NCBI GenBank assembly: GCA_009937425.1
Contig: JAACFO010000005.1
Location: 1 to 64,000 of the forward strand
Length of the DNA stretch: 64,000 nucleotides
Direction: 5' to 3'
Origin: Gammaproteobacteria bacterium
Lineage (GTDB): Bacteria > Pseudomonadota > Gammaproteobacteria > HK1
The notes beneath the pieces are model-generated. The model saw only the letters and a program-made list of their open reading frames with translations. It had not been told where the DNA came from and searched no databases. The position numbers and the translations under genes were made by a program. Positions 25,801 through 34,049 of the stretch are shown piece after piece (position 1 is the stretch's first letter; the number at the start of each line of letters is the position of its first letter).

Positions 25801-26193
25801 GATAGTTCCTTCATAGGACTCGAGGGTATTCTTGCAGAGGTCCTGATAGGCGCGGTTTATCTCGCGCAGATCTTCCGGATCCAGCCGCTGGGACAGTTCC
25901 GTCGAGCCCACCAGATCGCAGAACATCACGGTGAGCTGACGGCGCTCGGCCTGGGAGGAATCCGCTGCCTGTGACTGCGTATCGGGTCGGCCCGAGGACG
26001 GCGCGGAGTCCGCTTCGAGCCCCTCGATGGCCCTGAGGAGCTTCTTGCGAGGCCCCAGGGGGATACCGAGCTTTTCCAGGTCCCCATCCGTGAGATGCGG
26101 GAGCACCTCCTGGTCTATCCGCTGCTCGGCAAAGATCCCCGCATACTCCTCGAGGCCGAGCTGCCGAAGCCAGTGTTCCGTGGGATCCGCCAT
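22813..26193 (-). CDS. SAM-domain class III nucleotide cyclase fused to AAA ATPase and TPR region
   Basis: This 1126-residue signalling protein has four parts. Residues 1-62 are a SAM domain (WLRQLGLEEYAGIFAEQRID). Residues of about 85-270 are a class III cyclase domain with metal-binding D93 (FCDLVGST) and D137 (YMGDGVLAYFG) and the VGETPNVAARLQ helix. Next is an NTPase with Walker A GEAGIGKSR (about 310-320) and LFEDAHWAD. A long helical, TPR-like C-terminus runs from about 650 to the end. The type is widespread in proteobacteria and may make cAMP or cGMP in response to binding partners. It is divergent from a receiver-kinase gene and close to a cNMP-binding protein gene. Confidence 0.9.
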   Translation of the reverse strand: MADPTEHWLRQLGLEEYAGIFAEQRIDQEVLPHLTDGDLEKLGIPLGPRKKLLRAIEGLEADSAPSSGRPDTQSQAADSSQAERRQLTVMFCDLVGSTELSQRLDPEDLREINRAYQDLCKNTLESYEGTIARYMGDGVLAYFGYPQAHEDDAERAVLASLDLLQAMAGLNAEISKDHEVDLSIRIGIATGPVVVGDLIGEGASRENAVVGETPNVAARLQALAEPGSVIIAPGTYALTGRQFEYQDAGTHGIKGIAEPVRTWRVIGRSAARSRFEALHRSMLTPLIGREHEIALLLDRWQQAKDGDGQVVVLTGEAGIGKSRIAETLRDRTAAEQPMRLRYQCSPHHSNSELFPFVEAFQRAAQFKDSDAAADKLEKLESLLSQGTDDVAAVAPLFAALLSVPTGTRYPPLDMSAEALKARTLEALYEQVEGLSRRRPVLVLFEDAHWADPTSLELLAMLIEQVRSAQVLILITARPEFSPSWSDYMHITSFNLNRFSRGLVNTMVEKVTRGKSLPDEVREQIIDRTDGVPLFVEELTKTVLESGLLEERGASYVLTGPLPPLAIPSTLNDSLMARLDRLGPIKDVAQTAAVIGREFSYALLAAVSPLADDALQDALGQLVEAELIFPHGRTRHSYIFKHALVQEAAYDSMLRKRRRQLHGSIADAIQDRFPEIVTGQPEMLARHFSAAGQAATATDYWLQAGRRATERSANKEAVRHLLCGLEELKELAPSVERDRLELSLQIAMTTPITAISGFGSPESDASYDRAHELCEVLGATEQLVTVFHGQWVRHTAALSHREAGKVAAQLLRMGEREDIEAARMIGHRLSGWNAVFRGNLDEAGAHLEQALSIYDQDRVKFSELRLRSHHDHRVATLSCIAIHQWLCGFPDQALATRDETISYARGLEHATSLAYALFHAGCWLATFSDDPGAARDFGDELLELANHRGLPMYMAAGTVIKGWVDGRSGDLHAGIAQFQDGLVIIDGGGNRYFLPGYLALLTQLHIDSGNADDALRTLDEAKRLVDQSGERMWESELHRLTGDVLSMSGEKPSELVQPEYERAREVARRTGAKSLEFRASTSLARLWSTQGRYDEAREVLKPIYACFTEGLDTADLRLARSVLAELP

Positions 26194-26371
26194 GATCTGA
26201 AATTGGAGCTCCGAACCGCCCCCAGGGCCGATAATTGCGCCAGTTTACCCGGATTGGGCGGGTGTCACATTGGCACCATCGAGGGCTCAAAAACACCGGA
26301 AATCGGCCGATAGTATAAGGATCATCCCGTTTTCCCGGCGGGGCTGGACTGACTCACTATTCGGTGGATCC

Positions 26372-27634
26372 ATGAAAATTCTGCTGATCGACGATTGCGA
26401 AATTACGCTCGAATCCATGCATGTTTTCCTCGAGCAGGAAATTCCCGGCGTGGAGGTCACCGAATACCCGAGCCTGAGCCTGGGAAAACCCAAGCCGGAT
26501 TTCAACTGGGCTGCCTACGACGTGCTGCTTCTCGACTACGAATTGGGAAACGGCCAGACAGGCACCGACTGGCTGAGGGAAGTTATTCATCGCCCGGGAT
26601 TCCCGCGCACGATCCTCATTACCGGGGTCGGTGATTCCTACGTGGTGGCGGACGCCATCAAGCTTGGCTGTGGAGGTTACCTCAACAAGGCTGATTTGAA
26701 CCCGGAGCGCCTGGCTGCCGTGGTCTACGAAGTCCTCGCCCACTCCAGCAGTGAGTCCTCAGAGATATCGCCGGTCAGTCCCCTGGAAGCCGAAGCCATG
26801 ACCCATGGCTTCGAAAACGAGCGGGCTTCAAAGGGCGAGCCGGGAAGGCCGACTTACCGCTTTGGCGGCGTCATCGGCCGGGGGCTCGCCAGCACCGTAT
26901 ACATTGCGGAGCGCGTCCAGGACGGCCTGACCGTGGCGGTCAAGATTCTGGACCGGTCCGTAGCGCATGATCCGGAACATCTGCAGCGCTTTATCCGCGA
27001 AGGCAAGCTCGTGTCCGAGGTCGACAGTCCCTACGTCGTGAATATTCTTGAACAGGGATTCACCAACAAGTACGGATTCATCGCCATGGAGTTTTTCGGG
27101 CGCGGCAGCCTCAAGCAGCGCATCGAGCACGGCATCTCCATGGATGACGCCGTCAATTGTCTGTACCAAATCGCCTCTGGACTGCAAGCCATCCACGAAG
27201 TCGGCATCGTGCATCGTGACCTGAAGCCGGCCAATATCATGTTCAGGGATGACGACAGCATGGCCCTGGCGGACTTCGGGATCTCGAAGCGCATCAGCGA
27301 AGGGTCCGATCTGACCTGCGCTGGAACCGTCATCGGGACACCCCATTACCTGAGTCCGGAACAGGCACAAGGGGTGCAGGCCGACCGGGGCTCGGATCTC
27401 TACAGCCTTGGCGTAATCCTCTACGAGATGCTGACCGGCCGGAAGCCCTATCACGGCGACACCGTCAGCGCACTGATCTTCCAGCACCTGCACGCACCGA
27501 TCCCCAAGCTGCCCATGGACTTCTTCAAGCTGCAACCGTTGCTGGTAAAGCTGATGGCCAAGAATCCCGACGACCGCTTCAAGAGCACCTCGGAGCTCTT
27601 CAGCATGCTCACCCACATGGGCATCGCGGCCTGA
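26372..27634 (+). CDS. Response-regulator receiver fused to Ser/Thr protein kinase (first copy)
   Basis: The 420-residue protein joins a receiver domain (residues 1-125) to a Hanks-type kinase (about 150-410). The receiver has the acidic pair D7/D8, the phosphoacceptor D55 (LLLDYELG), T84 and K106. The kinase has a glycine loop VIGRGLASTVY, ATP lysine AVKIL, catalytic loop HRDLKPANIMF, DFG in ADFGISKR and GTPHYLSPEQ in the activation segment. There is no membrane segment, so a soluble kinase under phosphorelay control is implied. I chose ATG 26372 (MKILLIDDCE) over an in-frame start at 26270. It is divergent from the cyclase gene. A paralogue lies at 35281-36690. Confidence 0.92.
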   Translation: MKILLIDDCEITLESMHVFLEQEIPGVEVTEYPSLSLGKPKPDFNWAAYDVLLLDYELGNGQTGTDWLREVIHRPGFPRTILITGVGDSYVVADAIKLGCGGYLNKADLNPERLAAVVYEVLAHSSSESSEISPVSPLEAEAMTHGFENERASKGEPGRPTYRFGGVIGRGLASTVYIAERVQDGLTVAVKILDRSVAHDPEHLQRFIREGKLVSEVDSPYVVNILEQGFTNKYGFIAMEFFGRGSLKQRIEHGISMDDAVNCLYQIASGLQAIHEVGIVHRDLKPANIMFRDDDSMALADFGISKRISEGSDLTCAGTVIGTPHYLSPEQAQGVQADRGSDLYSLGVILYEMLTGRKPYHGDTVSALIFQHLHAPIPKLPMDFFKLQPLLVKLMAKNPDDRFKSTSELFSMLTHMGIAA

Positions 27635-27649
27635 GGGGCGCGCCGCCCT

Positions 27650-28048
27650 CTACCCCATCTTGGTAAAGCCCAGCGGGGCAATCTTGTAGATTACCCGCAC
27701 CTCCCCGGCCCGGCGGTTGGGATAGGTGTCCACTCCCAGGTACTTGTGCGCCAACTGGTCGATATGCTCGTCGGCACCATCCTCGGTGATCTCGACGACC
27801 TCCCCACGAATTTCCAGATAGCGAAAGGGATTGTCCGGATCGCAAAGCGACAGGGAGACCCTCGGATCCCGGCGCATGTTGCGGTCCTTGCGGCGGCCCT
27901 TTGCGGAGTTGATGCGTACGTGGGTGCCGTCGAAATCGCACCACACCGGTGTCGACTGGGGGCGGCCGTCGGGCATCAGAGTGGCCAAGTGGGCAAGAGC
28001 CTTCCTATCCAGAATGTCGCGGTGGGACTCCGGTATTGGTTGAGTCAT
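27650..28048 (-). CDS. PPOX-class (pyridoxamine 5'-phosphate oxidase fold) protein
   Basis: This 132-residue protein has the split-barrel flavin or F420-binding fold. Typical stretches are ALAHLATLMPDGRPQSTPVW, RINSAKGRRKDRNMRRDPRV and LEIRGEVVEI. Short PPOX proteins reduce or bind FMN, F420 or haem-type ligands, and the exact cofactor is not evident. The start at 28048 (MTQPIPESHRDIL) is chosen over an in-frame start at 28138. It converges with the receiver-kinase gene with only 15 bases between stops. Confidence 0.88.
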   Translation of the reverse strand: MTQPIPESHRDILDRKALAHLATLMPDGRPQSTPVWCDFDGTHVRINSAKGRRKDRNMRRDPRVSLSLCDPDNPFRYLEIRGEVVEITEDGADEHIDQLAHKYLGVDTYPNRRAGEVRVIYKIAPLGFTKMG

Positions 28049-28220
28049 GATTGTTGATCCTTTGACGTTAAGAGTTTTGCTAAATACTATTGGTAACTGT
28101 TTGATATTACCCGAATTGATGTAAGCATTCGGTGACAAGGCCAGATGCCATGGGTGCCGTGAAGAGATTACTTGCTCACCGGCGGGTCAAGTCAACTTCA
28201 GAACAGTCGAGGAAGTGCTC

Positions 28221-28889
28221 GTGCGGAAGATCGCGTTTATTTGCCTGCTCAGTATCCTGACCGGTCCCCTTCATGCCCAAACAGTGCGCTATGTGACTGA
28301 TTCTCTACGCCTGGAGACGCGCCAGGGGCCGAGCACCACGCACCGCATCACCCATATGCTGAGCAGTGGCGCCCGAGTGACGGTTCTCGAGGAAGATGCC
28401 GATACGGGATATTCCCGGGTCGCCCTGGACGACGGTACGGAGGTTTGGATCCTGACCCGCTTTCTCATGGAGGAGCCGGCGGCGCGAGCGCAACTGGCGG
28501 AAGCCGTGGAAAATTTCGCCAGGGAGCGCGAGATTGCCAGGGACCTGGCAAGCCAGCTGGAAACATTGGGTCAAACGGCGGGCGAGATCGAGCAGAGTAG
28601 AAGCGAGCTTGCGAAAGACAAGAAAGTGCTGCAAACCGAGCTGGCCCAGATCAAGCAGGCAGCGGCCGATACGTTGGCCATCAACGAACGCAACCAAAGC
28701 TTGAACAGTCAGCTCGAGGAACTGACCACGGATTTGGACACGGCCCAGCAACGAAACCGCGCCTTGAAAGAGCGTTCGGAACGAGACTGGTTCATTGCCG
28801 GAGCCGGGGTGTTGCTCGGTGGTATGATCCTCGGTCTGGTGATACCGAAGATTCGGTGGAAACGCCGCCGTGGTTGGGGCGAGCTGTGA
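28221..28889 (+). CDS. SH3-domain protein with coiled coil and C-terminal membrane anchor (YgiM/TIGR04211 type)
   Basis: The 222-residue exported protein begins with a signal-like segment (IAFICLLSILTGPLHAQ). It then has a bacterial SH3 domain (about 25-95: DSLRLETRQGPSTTHRI, DDGTEVWILTRFLM) and a coiled coil (about 100-185, Glu/Gln/Leu-rich). A C-terminal membrane helix follows (WFIAGAGVLLGGMILGLVIP) with a basic tail. This is the TIGR04211 architecture seen across gammaproteobacteria, function unknown. GTG 28221 has GAGG eight bases upstream and is preferred to GTG 28215. The next gene starts 16 bases after its stop. Confidence 0.87.
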   Translation: MRKIAFICLLSILTGPLHAQTVRYVTDSLRLETRQGPSTTHRITHMLSSGARVTVLEEDADTGYSRVALDDGTEVWILTRFLMEEPAARAQLAEAVENFAREREIARDLASQLETLGQTAGEIEQSRSELAKDKKVLQTELAQIKQAAADTLAINERNQSLNSQLEELTTDLDTAQQRNRALKERSERDWFIAGAGVLLGGMILGLVIPKIRWKRRRGWGEL

Positions 28890-28905
28890 CGCTTTAGCCA
28901 GGCGC

Positions 28906-30063
28906 ATGGAACATTCACTGCAGGTCGAGCTCGCCCGCGAGGTATTCAAACACCTGGACGCCGGCACTACCTGCCTCGCGGACGCTGTCAGCACGAATCC
29001 AATCGTAAATTACACGGATCCGGATCGGCTGGAACGCGAAATTCAAATTCTGTTTCGCCGCTATCCATTGATGATGGGGCTCGGCTGCCGCATTCCAGAA
29101 CCCGGCGATTACTTTACCGACGCCAACTGCGGCGTCCCGATTCTGATTGTGCGTGACAGTGACGGTAAAGTGCGTGCGTTTTTGAATGTCTGCCGCCACC
29201 GGGGGGCACAGGTTGCCGCGGGTTGCGGCCACATGAAACGCAGTTTTGTCTGTCCTTATCACGGGTGGAGTTACGACGACCAGGGAAAGCTGGTCGGGAT
29301 CCCCGACGGCCGGAACTTCGAAGGCGTCGACCGTGACGCCCACGGTCTGGTGGCGCTTCCCGCGTGCGAGCGATTCGGCTGTATATGGGTTCAACCAGAA
29401 CCGGGCGGGAGCTTCGATATTGACCAGGAACTCGCCGGGCTCGGTCCTGAGCTCGCGAGCTATGGCTTCGGAAACTACCATCACTACACGACACGTGTTC
29501 TGCGTCGCCAAATGAATTGGAAGATGCTCATCGACACCTTCCTCGAATCCTATCATTTCGCCGTGCTGCACACGCAAACCGTCGCGCCGATATTTCTACA
29601 CAATGTGTGCTTGTTTCAACCCTTCGGCTCGAACATGCGTGAGACACTTCCACGGAAGAGCATCAACGATATGCGCAGGCTGCCGGAAAGCGAATGGGAT
29701 CTCGTAAAGCACACGGCGCTGGTATATATCCTGTTTCCCAATTCGGTCATCGTCATGCAAAGCGATCACGCCGAAGTCTGGCGCGTCTTTCCCAACGGCC
29801 ACAAGGTCGACGAGTGTGTGGCCTTTCTCGATTTCTACATTCCTGAGCCGGCTACCAGCAAAAGCGCCCATGAGCACTGGCGGCGTAACATCGACCTCAC
29901 GCTGCGTACTGTGGAGGAGGAGGATTTCCCCGTAGGCGAGGGCATCCAGCGAGGCCTGCGCTCGGGGGCGCAAACCCACCTCACCTACGGCCGCAACGAA
30001 CCGGCTCTGCAGCACTGGCAGCGGTCTGTTGCCGCCGCCGTGGACGGCGCTCCCGGAGAGTGA
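28906..30063 (+). CDS. Rieske oxygenase alpha subunit with glutamate bridge residue
   Basis: This 385-residue oxygenase has Rieske ligands C96-x-H98 and C116-x2-H119 (CPYHGWSYD) and mononuclear iron histidines H217 and H222. The inter-subunit bridge position is Glu214 (LESYHFAVLH) instead of the usual Asp. Glutamate here is a feature I recall for carnitine monooxygenase-type enzymes, so a quaternary-amine substrate is possible. The long region QMNWKMLIDTFLESYHF is a typical helix. There is no reductase gene beside it. ATG 28906 (MEHSLQVELAREVF) is used; an in-frame start at 28870 overlaps the SH3 gene. It is separate from the first Rieske gene at 9559. Confidence 0.87.
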   Translation: MEHSLQVELAREVFKHLDAGTTCLADAVSTNPIVNYTDPDRLEREIQILFRRYPLMMGLGCRIPEPGDYFTDANCGVPILIVRDSDGKVRAFLNVCRHRGAQVAAGCGHMKRSFVCPYHGWSYDDQGKLVGIPDGRNFEGVDRDAHGLVALPACERFGCIWVQPEPGGSFDIDQELAGLGPELASYGFGNYHHYTTRVLRRQMNWKMLIDTFLESYHFAVLHTQTVAPIFLHNVCLFQPFGSNMRETLPRKSINDMRRLPESEWDLVKHTALVYILFPNSVIVMQSDHAEVWRVFPNGHKVDECVAFLDFYIPEPATSKSAHEHWRRNIDLTLRTVEEEDFPVGEGIQRGLRSGAQTHLTYGRNEPALQHWQRSVAAAVDGAPGE

Positions 30064-30080
30064 CCAGCGCCGAGCGCTGG
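30064..30080 (+). terminator. Hairpin directly after the Rieske oxygenase stop codon
   Basis: CCAGCGC and GCGCTGG flank a 3-base loop immediately after the TGA stop. No T-run follows (a C-rich stretch does), so it is a transcript-end or stability hairpin, not a classic intrinsic terminator. Confidence 0.4.
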
Positions 30081-30233
30081 CCCCCCGCCGCCCCATTCCC
30101 GGGATCGGCCCCAACGTCCACCCCCATCCGCCGGCGCCTTAGGTTTCATTGCCAGAGCGTCTACACTTAAATCGTTCCATTTCTCTTCGTCCGCCGCCCC
30201 AGGGCATCGTGGCGAAGCCAGGGAGACCGATAG

Positions 30234-31058
30234 ATGAACGATTTTCCGCTGTCCGCCAGCGATTGCCGGGACCTGTTGTCCGGCCTTCCCGCGGGCATCG
30301 TCTTGTGCGACGCGCGAGACCAGGTGATTTGGGCGAATGAGAGCTTTTGCGAGCTCCTGGAAACCGACCCCGAGGCCATAGTCGGAGCCGACATGTCGGC
30401 GGTGCTCGGCCGGGATTCCGATCCTGTCCGGACCCAGGTAGACCGCTACGTGGTCACCTCGGATTCCGGAAAGTCCCGCTGGCTGGAATGCGCGCTGTCG
30501 CACATCGAGGCCGAAAACGGGCAGGTGGGGTCGCTGCGTATCTTCACCGACGTGTCCGCCTTCGAGAGCCGTCAGAAGGGACGGGTGGCCACCGCCGCCG
30601 GCCGCGATCCTTCCAGGCTCGACTCGAAAAGCGGCATATTGAACCGTCAGGCCATCGTCCAGGAATTGAGTTCCCAGGTATCGCGCAGCCGCCGCTATGG
30701 AAATGACTTAACCCTGGTACAGGTGCGTTTTGGCCCTGTCAGTGGCAGCGAACCCACCGAGGAATGGCAGGACACGGCACGCCAGCGCATCGCCGAGGGC
30801 CTCAAAGGGGCGCTGCGCTGGGCCGACTTCGTCGGCGCCCTGTCTGCTGTGGAAATACTCGTCATCTTGCCGGAGTGCGGGATCGACGCGGCCTACGGAG
30901 TCATCAGGAAAGTCCAGACGGCTCTTGCCGATAAGCCACCTTTTCAAGGGGACGATAAGATAGATGCCGCCTTCGCGACCACCACATGGGACATAGGCGA
31001 TGATCCCCACGGCATGCTGCAGATATTGCACAGGGAGCTGCAGGCCGCCGATAGCTAG
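30234..31058 (+). CDS. PAS domain protein with degenerate GGDEF domain
   Basis: The 274-residue protein has an N-terminal PAS domain (about residues 15-110: LLSGLPAGIVLCDARDQVIW, NESFCELLETDPEAI) and a C-terminal GGDEF-like fold (SGILNRQAIVQELSSQ, RRYGNDLTLVQVRF). The signature position reads SAVEI within GALSAVEILVILPE, so the active-site loop and metal-binding residues of diguanylate cyclases are lost. It is therefore unlikely to make c-di-GMP and may bind a ligand or partner. A GGGAGA precedes the ATG. It stands alone between the Rieske gene and the pot operon. Confidence 0.82.
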   Translation: MNDFPLSASDCRDLLSGLPAGIVLCDARDQVIWANESFCELLETDPEAIVGADMSAVLGRDSDPVRTQVDRYVVTSDSGKSRWLECALSHIEAENGQVGSLRIFTDVSAFESRQKGRVATAAGRDPSRLDSKSGILNRQAIVQELSSQVSRSRRYGNDLTLVQVRFGPVSGSEPTEEWQDTARQRIAEGLKGALRWADFVGALSAVEILVILPECGIDAAYGVIRKVQTALADKPPFQGDDKIDAAFATTTWDIGDDPHGMLQILHRELQAADS

Positions 31059-31089
31059 ACGGGGCAACACCGTAACTGCCGGGCCGCCG

Positions 31090-32178
31090 TCATTCGGTAA
31101 GTATCAAGGTATCTCCGGGAATCCAGCTCACCCACAGCCGCTGGCCGTGCGTGCTTCGCGCATTTGTGCGGGTTGCGTTCTGTACCGTGGCTGTCAGCTG
31201 CGCGCCTGAATCGGTGGTAAAGAACATATGGCTTTCGCTGCCATGGTACGCGACGTTATCGAGCACGGCGGGAAAGCAGATGCAGGCTTGTGCCGGTTGT
31301 TCCACCGAGACGCGGAGTTTCTCCGGCCGGATGGCAATCCCGATGTCCCCGGATGCATCTCCGTCGTAGGGCACTTCAAGATCCCCCAGTCCGGAAATCG
31401 TCACCTGGAGGACTCCACCGCGAGACGATATTACCCGCCCTTCGAACAAGTTCATCTTGCCGATAAAATCCGCCACGAACTGGCTGGCGGGATACTCGTA
31501 CAAGTCGCTCGGCGGCGCAATCTGCCGCACTTTCCCCACTTCCATTACGGCGACGCGATCAGCCATGGAAAGCGCCTCGTCCTGGTCGTGGGTGACGATG
31601 ATGAAAGTAATGCCGACGGTCTGCTGAAGACGCACCAGCTCGAGCTGCATGGCCTCGCGAAGCTTTGCATCCAGCGCCGACAGTGGTTCGTCGAGTAATA
31701 ACACGCGCGGGCGCTTGACCAACGCTCGTGCCAACGCAACGCGCTGACGCTGGCCGCCAGACAGCTGGTCGGGTTCGCGACTGCCGAATCCATCGAGCTG
31801 CACGAGCCCCAGGGCTTCTTCGACACGCTCCTTGATCTCTGCCTTTGCAACGCCCGTCACCCTGAGTCCGTAGGCGACATTATCGAATACTCTCATGTGA
31901 GGAAAAACGGCGTAAGACTGAAACACCATATTTACCGGACGGCGGTTCGGATCCACGCCTTCCATATCCATGCCGTCTATGGTTATCGTCCCTTCACTGG
32001 GAATCTCGAATCCGGCAAGCATTCTCAGCAAAGTTGTCTTCCCACACCCAGATGGGCCCAGCAGCGCGAAGAACTCACCCTCCATTATCTCGAGTGAAAC
32101 GTCGTCGACGGCAGTCACGACATCGCCGAAGCGTTTGCTGACATTCTTAATCGATATGATGGATTCACGCTCGATCAT
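31090..32178 (-). CDS. potA: Polyamine ABC transporter ATP-binding protein
   Basis: This 362-residue ATPase has Walker A GPSGCGKTT, the signature LSGGQRQRVALARAL, Walker B VLLLDEPLSALD and the switch-loop histidine in VTHDQDEA. The C-terminal TOBE-like domain (from about residue 245) is the length of PotA. It energises uptake of spermidine, putrescine or a related cation through the PotBC channel. It is the last gene of the leftward potDBCA operon, starting 4 bases after the potC stop. The substrate is inferred from the binding protein. Uptake of other compounds by this transporter class, such as gamma-glutamyl or mannopine-like ones, cannot be ruled out. Confidence 0.92.
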   Translation of the reverse strand: MIERESIISIKNVSKRFGDVVTAVDDVSLEIMEGEFFALLGPSGCGKTTLLRMLAGFEIPSEGTITIDGMDMEGVDPNRRPVNMVFQSYAVFPHMRVFDNVAYGLRVTGVAKAEIKERVEEALGLVQLDGFGSREPDQLSGGQRQRVALARALVKRPRVLLLDEPLSALDAKLREAMQLELVRLQQTVGITFIIVTHDQDEALSMADRVAVMEVGKVRQIAPPSDLYEYPASQFVADFIGKMNLFEGRVISSRGGVLQVTISGLGDLEVPYDGDASGDIGIAIRPEKLRVSVEQPAQACICFPAVLDNVAYHGSESHMFFTTDSGAQLTATVQNATRTNARSTHGQRLWVSWIPGDTLILTE

Positions 32179-32182
32179 GGCT

Positions 32183-33028
32183 TCAATTCACTGCGTTGTC
32201 GTTCTGATTTCGGTTCTGTAGCCACAATGCCATGGAGGTGAGCACCACGGTTATCACGATCAACACTGTCGAGGCAGCATTGACTTCGGGTGTAACAGAA
32301 AATCGCACCATCGAATAGACTTTTACCGGGAAGGTAATCGTGTCGGGTCCGGAGGTAAAAAAGGTGATAACAAAATCATCCAGGGAAAGCGTGAATGCCA
32401 GCAACGCGCCGGCGACGATCCCGGGCCGGAGAAAAGGCAATAGAATATCGCGAAAGATTTGCCACTCACTGGCGCCGAGATCCTTGCCCGCCTCTTCCAG
32501 CTCGCGGTTAAAATTCACCAACCGGGCACGAACGACCACGGCCACGAAAGGAAAACTGAACGATATGTGGGCGATAGTGATCGCGCTCAGGTTCAGTGGC
32601 CAGGGGAGTCCGGTAGGCCAGCCGACGCGGGCGAAAAACGCAAGCATCGCAATGCCCATGCAGATTTCCGGAATGACGATTGGCAGCGCCATCGCACCTT
32701 CGTAGGCTCCCTTGAAGGGAAATCGAAATCTCCACAACATGACTGCTACCATGGTGCCGAGAACAGTGCTGATGATCGTGCTGAAGAAGGCGATGCTCAG
32801 TGAATTGGTAAAAGCCTCGAGTAGGCTCTCATTGTTCCAGGCCTTTTCGTAGTACTTCATCGTAAACCCGCGCCAGACTATGTTGCGCCGGCTGTCATTA
32901 AAACTAAAAGCAATGAGGGTTACGATGGGTGCGTACAAAAACACGAAGGTCGCGAGCAGGCTCGCGCGTATCCAGAGTCGCCGGCTGTAATCCAGCGGAC
33001 CGATGGCTTGGCGGTGAAAAATGGCCAC
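32183..33028 (-). CDS. potC: Polyamine ABC transporter permease PotC
   Basis: The 281-residue permease has six membrane helices. It carries the EAA-type loop EEAGKDLGASEWQIFRDILLP, and its N-terminal helix is LLATFVFLYAPIVTLIAFSF. The start is GTG at 33026-33028, overlapping the potB stop by one base (TAGTG), so it is translationally coupled. The longer open frame to 33136 runs antiparallel into the potB coding region and is not used. Confidence 0.92.
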   Translation of the reverse strand: MAIFHRQAIGPLDYSRRLWIRASLLATFVFLYAPIVTLIAFSFNDSRRNIVWRGFTMKYYEKAWNNESLLEAFTNSLSIAFFSTIISTVLGTMVAVMLWRFRFPFKGAYEGAMALPIVIPEICMGIAMLAFFARVGWPTGLPWPLNLSAITIAHISFSFPFVAVVVRARLVNFNRELEEAGKDLGASEWQIFRDILLPFLRPGIVAGALLAFTLSLDDFVITFFTSGPDTITFPVKVYSMVRFSVTPEVNAASTVLIVITVVLTSMALWLQNRNQNDNAVN

Positions 33029-33948
33029 TAGCCGGCCTCCATGGCGGAGGTGCCTTTGGACATGAGGGCGCGAACCGCCAGTGCGAAAAAGGTTATGTAC
33101 ATGAGCAGAAACGACAACGCCGCACCGAAGGGCCAATCGTTCGCCGACTTGAACTGGCGCTCGATGACATTGGCGATCATCTGGCTATCGGTGCCACCCA
33201 GAAGATCCGGTGTCAGAAATGCACCAAGGGTCGGAATGAAGGTGATGATGACGCCGGAAACGATCCCCGGCATCGCAAGCGGCACTACGATGGACAGAAA
33301 GGTCCGCAGCTGGCTCGCGCCCAGATCCAGACTCGCCTCCAGATAGGACTTGTCCATACGATCCAGCGACGCGTAAAGGGGCAGTACCATGAACGGCAGG
33401 TACACGTACACCAGGCCGAACACGACCGCGAAATTGTTGTAAAGCATCTGCAGGGGTTGAAATTGCGCACCGAGCAGTTGCAAATCCCCGAGGCCGAGGG
33501 CGGTCAGGAAGCCATTGGCTCCGTCCCACATCCATTCCAATCCAAAGTTGACGTATCCCCGCGTTCGCAGCACGGCGATGAGCGCGTAGGTCCGAATCAG
33601 CAGGTTGGTCCAGAAAGGCAGGATGACGATGAGCAGCAGTACGGGTTTCCAGCGCGGGCTGGTGAAGGTTATAGCCAGCGCGATGGGAAATGCCACGACG
33701 AGGCAGATTGCCGTAGTAAGGCCTGCATACCAGAAAGATTTCGCGAATATTTGAAGATAGAGAGGATCCAGCGCCCGCCAGTAGTTCTCCAGCGTGCCGG
33801 TGATGGCGATGTCGACGATGCCGCGCTTTTCACCAAAGCTCATCACCCACACGAGCGCCAGGGGTGCGATGAAGAAGACGGCTAACCAGAGGCTGGGTGG
33901 GATACTGAAGATCCAGAAGACCAGCGGATTGCGACGCCAGCTATCCAC
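33028..33948 (-). CDS. potB: Polyamine ABC transporter permease PotB
   Basis: The 306-residue permease has about six helices (SLWLAVFFIAPLALVWVMSF, AICLVVAFPIALAITF, LLLIVILPFWTNLLIRTYAL). The EAA motif is YLEASLDLGASQLRTFLSIV. It forms the channel with PotC. It lies 101 bases downstream of potD, with a stem-loop in between, and overlaps potC by one base. It is slightly longer than typical PotB at the C-terminus. Confidence 0.92.
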   Translation of the reverse strand: MDSWRRNPLVFWIFSIPPSLWLAVFFIAPLALVWVMSFGEKRGIVDIAITGTLENYWRALDPLYLQIFAKSFWYAGLTTAICLVVAFPIALAITFTSPRWKPVLLLIVILPFWTNLLIRTYALIAVLRTRGYVNFGLEWMWDGANGFLTALGLGDLQLLGAQFQPLQMLYNNFAVVFGLVYVYLPFMVLPLYASLDRMDKSYLEASLDLGASQLRTFLSIVVPLAMPGIVSGVIITFIPTLGAFLTPDLLGGTDSQMIANVIERQFKSANDWPFGAALSFLLMYITFFALAVRALMSKGTSAMEAG

Positions 33949-34000
33949 GTGGCGCTTTACTCAACATCGTCGCCCCCCAACGCCGATCGCCGGCCATGCG

Positions 34001-34037
34001 GAAAACCAGGGCAGCCCCTTCCGGGAGCCGCCCTGCC
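34001..34037 (-). terminator. Attenuator-like hairpin between potD and potB
   Basis: CAGGGC (34007-34012) pairs with GCCCTG (34030-34035), with additional pairing inside. On the leftward transcript it is followed by GTTTTCC, a short U-run. It would let part of the transcript end after potD, giving more binding protein than permease, as is common in ABC operons. Confidence 0.55.
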
Positions 34038-34049
34038 AAGCTCAGACCA

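Noticed and set aside
20603-26193. Complete cyclic-nucleotide signalling operon
   Set aside because: The cNMP-domain and cyclase genes are separated by unrelated genes on different strands, so only a loose link is suggested.
32929-33885. Long open frame on the plus strand (318 residues)
   Set aside because: It is the shadow of potB and the end of potC; composition is Arg/Gln/His-rich with no domain.
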